From positions 19,407 through 70,114 of the IMG/VR virus record IMGVR_UViG_3300002514_007974: a stretch of DNA of 50,708 bases. One strand, 5' to 3'. Shown here in pieces: positions 14,606-23,800 of the stretch. The translations under genes were made by a program, and so were the position numbers. Position 1 is the first letter of the stretch. Every line of letters starts with the position of its first letter. Source of the DNA: a virus. Below the pieces are notes generated by a model. The model was not told the DNA's origin. It saw nothing but the letters and a program-made list of their open reading frames with translations, and did no database searches.

Positions 14606-15275
14606 TACCAGAGGGGGAAACAAACCCTATTTTACCGGTGTTCATCAAGAGGCAATCGTTTCATACGCCTTGTCTACTGATTCTAAGGAGCGCGAGCACC
14701 TATACGTTACACTGATAGGACCTGCTTTTAGTGAGATGGTCGATAAGATTGTGTATACATATAAGTTTACTAATCTTCCAAATATTGATGATCTTCGGGC
14801 AGAATGTAAAATTTGGCTGACCACTATTCTGAATAAATTTGATCCCGAAAAAGGTTCCAAAGCGTTTAGTTATTTTAGCGTTATAACCAAAAACTGGTTT
14901 ATTCACAAAGTAAAGACAAATAGTGTCCGGGTCAAGAGAGAAGTCACCTTTGATGATTCTTCCAAAATAAAAGAATTGTCGGAACTTGTGTCTCATAATA
15001 CTTATGTGGAGGATAGAGAAAAACAAGAATTTTGGGTTCAACTTGGGAAAGAGACGGATTCCTGGAAAGAGGAAGCAGTGAAACCAAATGAAAAAAAGGT
15101 GGTAGAAGCGATACAGATACTCTTATCTGAACCAGATGCGATAGAAATTTTTAATAAAAAAGCTATTTATTTATATCTACGTGAAATTACAGGGTTGAAC
15201 ACAAAACAAATTGTCAATAGTCTAAACAAGGTTAGGGTTAAATATAAAAATTTTAAAATTGAGTGGGATGAATAA
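14580..15275 (+). CDS. 55: Late-transcription sigma factor (T4 gp55-like)
   Basis: About 231 residues from ATG 14580, with a basic N-terminus (MKRRRRRTNTRGG). The central part has the layout of a divergent sigma region 2: NIDDLRAECKIWLTTILNKFDPEKGSKAFSYFSVITKNWFIHKVK, close to the T4 gp55 type. It would redirect host RNA polymerase to late promoters for the structural genes that follow. The C-terminal half shows a helical, charged pattern. A good late-promoter set was not found in the intergenic gaps I read, so the regulatory target is inferred from family. Confidence 0.75.
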   Translation: MKRRRRRTNTRGGNKPYFTGVHQEAIVSYALSTDSKEREHLYVTLIGPAFSEMVDKIVYTYKFTNLPNIDDLRAECKIWLTTILNKFDPEKGSKAFSYFSVITKNWFIHKVKTNSVRVKREVTFDDSSKIKELSELVSHNTYVEDREKQEFWVQLGKETDSWKEEAVKPNEKKVVEAIQILLSEPDAIEIFNKKAIYLYLREITGLNTKQIVNSLNKVRVKYKNFKIEWDE

Positions 15276-15580
15276 TGGAAGACAAATTTAGCAGACATCT
15301 AGAAGAGGCGATTACCAATATTCATGATGACAGAAAGGTGGCGGCAGAGTTACTTAGGGATGTATCTGAATACATTGGAAAGAACAAGGAGCGCCACAAA
15401 GACGTGGGTCAAGTAGCAGCAAAATATTTGGAGACCTTGCAGAGGTCCAACGAGCAATTGGTAAAGTTAACTGGCATGTTGCAGAAAGCAAGAATTGAAG
15501 AGTTCAGCGATCTAGACGCGAATGACAGGGAAGATTTATTTCGTTCACTCGAAGAGGGGGGATTAGGCGATGGCGGATGA
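15275..15580 (+). CDS. Conserved helical phage protein
   Basis: A 101-residue protein almost entirely helical in appearance: EEAITNIHDDRKVAAELLRDV, then HKDVGQVAAKYLETLQRSNEQLVKL. Its short length and position after the late sigma gene are typical of conserved hypothetical proteins of T4-like aquatic phages. It overlaps the sigma stop by one base (TAATG). Function unknown. Confidence 0.6.
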   Translation: MEDKFSRHLEEAITNIHDDRKVAAELLRDVSEYIGKNKERHKDVGQVAAKYLETLQRSNEQLVKLTGMLQKARIEEFSDLDANDREDLFRSLEEGGLGDGG

Positions 15581-16232
15581 TATGCTAAAGCAAACTTGTG
15601 AGTTTGAATACGGGACACTCAATCCTGCTGTTCCTCATGACACTAATCCGATGCTAGATATTAATACGTATGATCCTCTCGCATTGGTTTCCAGAGTTTG
15701 TCATGATGCTGCTTATAAAGTGGGAGACAAAAAGGACAACGCCTATAAGGCGATTGTTATGAGAGTAGATTATAATTTCAATGGATATTGCGAGGTGAAA
15801 GCTAGGATACCAGAAAAAGATGGATGCCGACCAGAACCAGCGGAATTCTGCGCCACCAATATCAAATCCAACTCACATTATACTATAGATATGCATCGCA
15901 CATACTCTTGGTCCGGCCGCACTCCTCTTATTGGTCAGGTGGTTCTGGTCAAAATACCCGAAGATGGGTCTTACAACACTCCCGGAGAAATAATAGATTT
16001 ATTGCCTGAACGCTATGTCGCAGGTAGAATAAAAAGTTCAAAACTTGATTCTCAGAGTGCAATTCCTCCTCCCGGCAATTCACTTTCAGTGGATCCTCCG
16101 CCTGGTGATCAGCCTGGCGGACCAATGGATCCGGGATCTCAAACTTCGCCGTTCGGGGAGCAGTTGGCTTCCGCAGCGGATGAGGCAGTAGAGGCAGCTT
16201 CAGATTATCTGTCAGGATTGTTTGGGGCATAA
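15570..16232 (+). CDS. Possible baseplate hub protein with OB-like region
   Basis: A 220-residue protein. ATG 15570 follows a G-rich GGGGGGA. The middle (residues ~50-150) has alternating strands, as in VMRVDYNFNGYCEVKARI and PLIGQVVLVKIPEDGS, which would suit an OB-type fold like the hub protein of contractile tails. The C-terminus is rich in proline and glycine (PPPGDQPGGPMDPGS), then an alanine-rich helix. Placement directly before the peptidase gene matches T4 gp5, where OB, lysozyme and needle parts form one chain. The OB assignment is by pattern only. Confidence 0.4.
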   Translation: MADDMLKQTCEFEYGTLNPAVPHDTNPMLDINTYDPLALVSRVCHDAAYKVGDKKDNAYKAIVMRVDYNFNGYCEVKARIPEKDGCRPEPAEFCATNIKSNSHYTIDMHRTYSWSGRTPLIGQVVLVKIPEDGSYNTPGEIIDLLPERYVAGRIKSSKLDSQSAIPPPGNSLSVDPPPGDQPGGPMDPGSQTSPFGEQLASAADEAVEAASDYLSGLFGA

Positions 16233-16251
16233 AACATATTTAGGAAAAAGT

Positions 16252-16878
16252 ATGAGACTTACACAGGAACAGGCAAAGGCGCTTTTAGAGAGAATCAATA
16301 CTCCCTTTTATTTATACCCTGATTTTACAGAGACTATGTTTGATCTAATAAGGGCAATCCGTCAACAGCGCCTCCCCTTCGCCGTATACGAGACCTATAG
16401 GACCCCGCAGCGACAAAGAAAGTTAATTTCTTTGGGGTTTTCAAAGTTGAAAAATGTATACCAGAGCAAACACGTTCACGGATTGGCAGTTGATTTTTTG
16501 ATTGAAAGCAAAGTTGTTACTTCTCCCAGCAAGAACAAGATTATTGAAATGGTTAGTAAGGGGAATATAAATGATAACCCGGAGATTGCCAAAAGTAATC
16601 TTATTTACAATACTGGCGTCAATATATTGGGAACTGAAAGTAAAAAACCACGAACAATCGTGGAGGATGGGCAGGTTCTAGAGTGGTGGAAGACGCTGGG
16701 ATTGCTGATAGAAAGACAGTTCCCTGACTTGGTGTGGGGGGGAGACAAGAATATTAGCGACGGACAATTGATAGGAAGTGATCCTATGCATGTAGAATCT
16801 CGGCACGCAGATAAGTTGATGCGTGGCGGTCATACGATAAAGGCACTGAGAGCAAACGGAAATCCAGGATTACACTAG
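16252..16878 (+). CDS. M15-family peptidoglycan peptidase (tail-associated lysin)
   Basis: About 208 residues from ATG 16252, with AGGA six bases before. The upstream TTG start at 16222 is less likely. VYETYRTPQRQRKLIS resembles the conserved arginine segment of VanY/M15 peptidases, HVHGLAVDF is the HxxGxAxD zinc motif, and DPMHVE supplies the last histidine ligand. These enzymes cleave D-amino acid or L-Ala-D-Glu bonds in peptidoglycan. In this baseplate context, a role in local wall degradation during injection is likely. Confidence 0.8.
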   Translation: MRLTQEQAKALLERINTPFYLYPDFTETMFDLIRAIRQQRLPFAVYETYRTPQRQRKLISLGFSKLKNVYQSKHVHGLAVDFLIESKVVTSPSKNKIIEMVSKGNINDNPEIAKSNLIYNTGVNILGTESKKPRTIVEDGQVLEWWKTLGLLIERQFPDLVWGGDKNISDGQLIGSDPMHVESRHADKLMRGGHTIKALRANGNPGLH

Positions 16879-16893
16879 GGAGATAGATAAAAT

Positions 16894-17802
16894 ATGAGTG
16901 TCAAGCCAGCAGTATCAGGAGTGAATAAATCTTATGAAGCGGCAATCGAAGAGTTGCCAAAAGATCGCCAAGGACTAACTAAGGGCGCCGCCGGTACCCA
17001 AAATATCGAAACTATTCCCACATATGTCGTGGGTGATCGGGATACGATTTACGGAGACGAAAATAAAGCTAATGCTCAGATTGTGTGCGGAGTAGACCGA
17101 CCCGCCAGCAGATGGAGCGGGTATGGTGGTAAAGGACACACTCAATGTGGCGCCATCGATATTGTAACTGGTCGTATGTCCTATAGACCTCGTAATGTTT
17201 TTTGTGATCCATCTTTCGAAGACGATGCAGCGCGCATATACATCTCGGCGAAGACGGACGCAGATACTAATTTTGGATTAGCGCCTGGCACTGTGGGGAC
17301 TGCGGACGCACGTTCGGCAGTAGTTCTCAAGGCAGATGGCATCCGAATTATAGCGAGAGAGGGAATAAAAATTTGTAGTTCTATGCACTCCAAGAATTCT
17401 CAAGGAGGCGACTTGAAGTCTATCATAGGGGTGGACATAATTGCAGGTGGCAAGACTGATGACTTACAACCACAAGTAAAAGGAAGGAACTTGACTGAGG
17501 CTCTTAACCGGGTTGTTGAGCACATCAATGGTTTGAACGGAATTGTGGATCACATGCTTACGACACAAATGAATTTTAACGAAAGTCTGACTCATCACTT
17601 TCACTATTCTCCGTGGTACGGTAACGCGACTACTCCTTCTGATGCGGTAGTGGGGAAGGGCGTTAAGACTTCAATTGATTTTTTACAGGATACTAAGAGA
17701 TCTTTGGTTACTCATAAAACTAACTTGGTGAATTTTAAACAAACTTTTTTGGAACCGTCGGGTTGTAAATATATCAATAGTCGCTGGAACAACGTAAATT
17801 AG
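16894..17802 (+). CDS. Baseplate spike/needle-like structural protein
   Basis: A 302-residue protein without a firm family match. It has a repetitive beta-rich middle (SAVVLKADGIRIIAREGIKIC) that resembles the ladder of strands in phage spikes. It then has two clustered histidine stretches (HHFHYSPWYG), a feature sometimes used to bind metal at spike tips. GGAGA lies before the ATG. With the hub and lysin genes it may form the central spike complex. This is inferred from position. Confidence 0.4.
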   Translation: MSVKPAVSGVNKSYEAAIEELPKDRQGLTKGAAGTQNIETIPTYVVGDRDTIYGDENKANAQIVCGVDRPASRWSGYGGKGHTQCGAIDIVTGRMSYRPRNVFCDPSFEDDAARIYISAKTDADTNFGLAPGTVGTADARSAVVLKADGIRIIAREGIKICSSMHSKNSQGGDLKSIIGVDIIAGGKTDDLQPQVKGRNLTEALNRVVEHINGLNGIVDHMLTTQMNFNESLTHHFHYSPWYGNATTPSDAVVGKGVKTSIDFLQDTKRSLVTHKTNLVNFKQTFLEPSGCKYINSRWNNVN

Positions 17803-17813
17803 AGAGAACATAG

Positions 17814-20800
17814 ATGTCCAAATTCAAAGATAGCGGATACGTAAGTATAAACCAAAGTTTCAATGAGTGGTGGTTGAAACCATCCAACAAACCCATTCTT
17901 GACAGGCAAGAGGTGGCCTATGCTTGGATTATAAAAGAATCTTCTCCTCAAATAGATCCAGCACTCGTATATTATCCCGAAGAAGTCGTAAAGGAACGAT
18001 GGGAGGAGGACCCATCTCTTTATTATGACTATCAACCAAAAGAAGAAAAAACTCAAGAAGGCGAGACGGTTTCGACCTATCCCCTTATATTAGATCAAGA
18101 TTACTTGCAACCTATTAAAGAAATGGCGATTGATAAGTTAATCGAGTTTTATAATAAGGAAGACGATGATGGACTGAAGAGAGATTGGGTGCGTCCAATT
18201 TTGAGGGAAAATTCTAAAGTAAAGGCGGTATGGTGGGACGAGCGCCCCGATCCAGGTGGTGCTCCACCAATTTCTTTTTATTGTATTGTCGATGCAAAAT
18301 CTTTCGATGACATTTTACCTCTAGGATCCTATAAGCTTACGACTCTCAGTTCTGGCGATACTCTGAATAAGTTGGAAAATGATTTCAAGGAGTATTTTGA
18401 AGTCGTAGATGGAAGCGACGCGGCAAAGAGAGCAAGAATTGCCGAAATTCTAAAAGCAAATGGGGTTCTTTTGAATAACTTGAGTTCCTCGACTGATGTC
18501 ACGGACTGGATTCAGAAACAGAATGAACCTGTATTCAACTATGATGAGATCAACAGCGATCCCCAATATGATGAGAATGGTGATATCTGGACAACCCTCA
18601 CCGCCTATGATCCGGATCTCCTAAATCCCCCGTCTACTTTCTTTTCTCAAGGCGCTCAAATTTATCTTCCCAACCCCGAGCCCCCGCAACCTCCATCACC
18701 CGCACACCTAATTTCTTTACCTATAAGCCTTATCAATCCATGGATCGAACATTTGACAGAACCGAATGTGGGTCTTCTCGATATTTATAAAAATCAGGTG
18801 AAGGGCAGTGAAAAGATGATTGAAAATTTTGATTTTGATCATCACCGCGATTTACTAGATAATTTTGAACCTGCATTACGTCAGCACCTTTCTTTCAATG
18901 ACTACGAGAAGAAAAACGTTCTTGGCAATAGGGTAGAAATATTCTTTAATAGTGAATATAAAGTTATTTATATGGCACTAGATGTCGCCGGATATAAGAT
19001 ACCTCTACCTAAAGGATTATCTGCATTACAGTTTGACAGTCCATTTGGAAACTTACGAACAATGGCACTTATTTCCAGATTGGATGCCATTCAGCAGATT
19101 ACTACCACTGGTGGCGAACCATCGATGGGATACCAAGAATTTTTTCTTGGACCGGAACTGACGCCAGCAGATAGCGCCATGATCGAACCACCAGGAGATT
19201 CGGACACTGCAACTCCTCCACCTCCCCCTGTCCGACCTCTTGGATTTATAATACCTAGACCCATTATAAGAAATCTGATTCCTAGCAATCCTTTCGATCA
19301 GGCTCGACAAAAAACTCTGTCAATTGCTGAAGAGTTGGCAAAAAAGTTTGATAAGTATGGTACCAAAACGGATTCTATTTTAGATGAGGAAGACGAATCT
19401 ATAGGAAATAGTCAATACGCAACTGCGGTCGGCGCACAGGCAGCATCCGATGTTACCTTTTCGGGCGACTTGATTGTTAGTAATTTATCCAATATTCAAA
19501 TGAAGATTGCGATGACCGGCGGCGGCGCCGAAGCAATTAACGCTGCCTATATGCTCCTTCTAAATAAATTAAGCGTCGATAATTTGATGAAGGCAGCCAT
19601 CGATTGTTTAAAGGCACAAATTCCCTTTGATTGTGAGGATGTCGTCAAGGCAATCATGGAGTCGGATTTAGATGCTGGTTATTTATTTTTCAAGTACAGA
19701 TTGCGCGGTGAACTACAGATTTTAGCAGACGAGGCATATCAGGAAGCAGATGGTAGTGCGGACGAGTTTTTAGCTATTTTGGAAGGCAAACTAGAAGTGG
19801 AAGGATCTGTAAGTTATGACGATACTTTTGAAGAAGTATGTGCACTTATAACAAGCATTCTTTTGAATCCTGAGAAAATATTTGATATTCCGCTTATGGC
19901 ATTTCCGGACGACCTACCTACTGTTGATATTATGGGTAGTATTTCTATTATGCTAAATTCAGCTATTGTCGAGTTGATCACATCCCTTATTATGACTTTG
20001 GTTTCCACTCTTATTGATAATATTCTGGAAAATTGCAGCAGTGTGGTGGAAGTGTTTGCAGATAATGATTTTGGAACTGCGGATATCGCCGGCGCCATAG
20101 CGCAAAAAATGGGAGACGACAGTCTTGGTGCCGCATTGGCCGCCTTTTTGGATGCCCTTTCTCCGGATGGAGCATTTGAATTAGGGTTGGGGCCCCCTCC
20201 TGAGAGTGAGCAAGGATTAGACAGTGCCGGCGAAGAAGTGCTTCCGGAAGAAGAGGACATTGAACCTCCTCCGGAATGTCCCGAAGGAATGACATGGAAC
20301 GAAGAGACAGAAAAGTGTGAGTCATACAGTTTCATAGATAGCATAATCCCAAAGAGCACCACCACAACTCAGTTTGAAAAGGAGCATCCACTAGCTCAAA
20401 AGGTTGCGGCCGCAAAAAACTTGATAGATGATTTATCTGATATCCTTACTCCAGTTGAAACAATTGCCTTGTTTGAAGATAGGGCAGCAGGAGTCGTTTA
20501 TGATGCTATTCTGAGAGTGATAGAGGCGCGCCACGAAGAATTACATAGAGTTCTTCGAACCCACGATGATATAAGACTTTTCTTTAGGCAACTTGCTCCC
20601 ATTGTCAACATTGGCGCTATTACCGAAGTTGTAACTACAATGCCAAATGGACTTCTTGGGTGCACCTACGATAGCACTTGTGAGCGCATCGCCAATCTGA
20701 AGGTTAACTTTGATGTTGGACCGCAAGTAACTCAAATTGTGGAGGAGCAGGGAGGAAAGAAGCGAGAAATATTGGCGAAACTTATTGCTGACTACGTTAC

Positions 20801-23800
20801 TCCACCGCCCACCCCGGACGGCGAACCGGGCCCGATAACAGACGAACAAACAGATACTTTTTGTCAAGAGGGAAAGAATAAAACTGGTAAAGCACTTATA
20901 CCCAAAGATAATGCATCGTTGATATTTTTGCTGGAAAAAGTGATCGACATTATGTACGACGGCACTTACATGTCGTTCGATCAAGAGATAAGTAAGATAG
21001 CGGATTCAATGAACGTAATTGAGAGCATCCCGAAGGTTATTCCACGGGTACTCGACATGGAGCAGGGACTCAAGTTTGATGTCTTTAGTATGCATGAGTT
21101 ACGAACTGAAGAATATATAATGCCTATTCCTGATTGGATGTCGGATCATCTCCCAGGCGGCAAGACTTTGAATCCCGAATTTCGGAGACTATTGGCGACT
21201 GGATTTGTCCCGGCACAAGGCGAAGAGGATGGAAAATACGGACCCTATACTACCTTGAAAGCAACCACTGAGCAAACAGCAATGATTATTCACGCCATTG
21301 CTGGTACTTTGGGCACAGCCGGCGTTGTCATGGCTGGCGCCGGAGGGCAAATGATAGGCGAGGGCGCCATGGCCGCCCTGTTGATGCCGGGGTACGGTAC
21401 CGGTTTTGGGATGGCCCACGCAACAGTAGGCGCCGGTTTGGTGGGCGGCGGCGCCGCCCTGGGATTGACTGGGTTTCTTTTGGAGATGGCGATGATGATG
21501 GGGATGTTCAAGACAGATGTTCTCGCACCGGATGTTAGGTACGACGAGAAAATTCCAAAATTTGCGGGAACTTCTATAAAGGGGTTCAATAAGATTTCCG
21601 AAATTGTAATATTGCCTCGCTATGAACCCGGTTCCGACGCTCGCTGGCCTATTGCAATAAATCTTTCTCTGAGTCAACCCATGCCGTCGGAACCGGGAAC
21701 AAGTCCTAGTTTTAGAGCATCCAATTTTGTGATGAAATTTATGATGGGAGTTGCGTTATCGAAGGATGCGCGAGAGTCCGAGCAAAACCTACGACCCAGA
21801 GATCCCTTTGCCACGGATTCTTCTATACAAGGAATGGGACTATACGAAAACAAATTTATTTTGCGCATTGGTGATCTCCCGTTAGATGTGAGCAACCTCA
21901 TGGCACCACAACCTGGTCATGAACTTGCATACGAGGCAGGCGCGCCCCTTTTTCTAGATCAAGATCAACCTTCTATGGATGCCGCCATCTTTCGTTCTAA
22001 GTATTATGGAACCGCCGCCGTTCCCGAACCCGCCAGTCATCTAATCAAACAGATCGAACAAGAAAAACGCTCGCCCCTGACTTCGCCCGGTCGGAATCCT
22101 CAAATAGACGTACTGACAGAGTTTATAGAATCTATTTTTCGAAAGGGAGGACTGGATGAAGAATCCGATCCGCATTCTAGACCGAATCTAAATGGAGATA
22201 CTCGAAAACTAGCGCAATTCCGCATGGTAGACGACATGACAACTCAGATAATGACAACGATAGGTCGGGAAATTCTTAAGAGTCCACTCTTCTTGAAAAC
22301 TGAAGGCACTTCACGTTATGATTCTGGGGGTCTTCCAATCTCTACTACCGAAGGGATATCCTATGTTAGGTTGATTGATTGGGCGCCCATCACCACTCCG
22401 GATCAGAGAGCGTGTGGTTTTGACCCTCACATCCTTGCTTTAGATACTATCAAAAAACGAACACGGGAAGACTACGAAAACATGATTGAATGTTCTCCTC
22501 TCGAAGACGAAATAAGCACCGCTGGTTTGGGAAGACCGGAACTTTCTGCCCTTGAGGCAGCTTCCATGACAGGGTGCGTAATGACCACGATCAGAGCATA
22601 TGCGCTAGAGCAACTGGTTCGTGCTATGTTTCCGCTATCAGTTTTTGTGGGTAGGGAAGTGGTAACTAAACTTCTCGTTGAATTCATAACCGAGGAAACA
22701 CTTGAGCAAATAAAGAAAAAGGAAGAAAAATATTATGAGGAGTTTTTAATTCAAGTTGAAAACTCTTTTGCCTCACGAATGAACGAGTTTAGTCCCTATG
22801 GATACGTTCCAGATATTGTACAGCAGAGTCGCGAGATTGGGTTAGACTGGCTTTATGCAGATTCAGCGATAAAGGAATTCAATGGAGAATACACGGGAGA
22901 AGAGATTGATGAAGAGCAGGTAGATGCAGGGGTGGTGAACCCACCGGGACCACCGTCGTGTCCAGACACGGGCGAGGATTCAAGTACACAGGCGGCAGAA
23001 GACGAGTCTCTTGAAAAATTGTTGATGAGCGAAACTGAACAAAGGGTTCGAAGCCGCTTGAGATTTTTGGTTGAAGAGCAAATTTACTCTGTTTTGGTAA
23101 AACTTCAAGATATGATTTGTTTCGGAAATACCTTATCTTTTGATGATAATTTCCTTGCACGCCAGTTGCCGCTTGTTCCTGTTCAGAAATTTCCGGGAGA
23201 AGCAAGATTCGCCGAAAAGAAATTCGATTTAGAAACGATGGAGCAAAACGAGATATCCCGCCAATTTCAGGAATATTCTACTCAATGGGCTCTCTGGGCC
23301 CAGGCGCGCCCATTTGCAATGGTAGGCGGTACCATACAGTCGATACAAGATGCAGCAACAGCAACAGGAACTTCAATAGCATGTGTGGGCGAAGCATTAA
23401 CTTTTGACATTCCCGAGATTCCAGATCCTCCTGAAATGCCATCCGCAGAAGAACTCGCTACGGAGATAGATTTTTCAGACGACAACGTTGCCAATTTCGC
23501 GCCATCAGGGAACAAACCGCTAGCAGAGAACTATGAATATGGGATATTTGACTTGGATTTTCTCAAGAATATTGCGGAGTATAATCTAGATAAAGCGTTG
23601 GAAGAGAAGTTTGACGAACTCGCGGCCGGTGGATTGTCGGCGATTGAAGCCTTTGAAGAATCCGCGGCCTGGGATGTGATCGAGGGACTGGTCAGCGCAG
23701 CCAGTGCGGCCCGCGTTGCCGCCGGCGGGTCGGGTATTGATATCAACAATGTCAGTCTTTCCGGGGTGTATACAGGCGCGGTGAGTGCCGGTCTCAGCGG

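Noticed and set aside
19814-20365. Long antisense open frame (183 codons) within the giant gene
   Set aside because: It lies opposite a coding sequence with good codon structure, and has no ribosome site or domain. It is a shadow.
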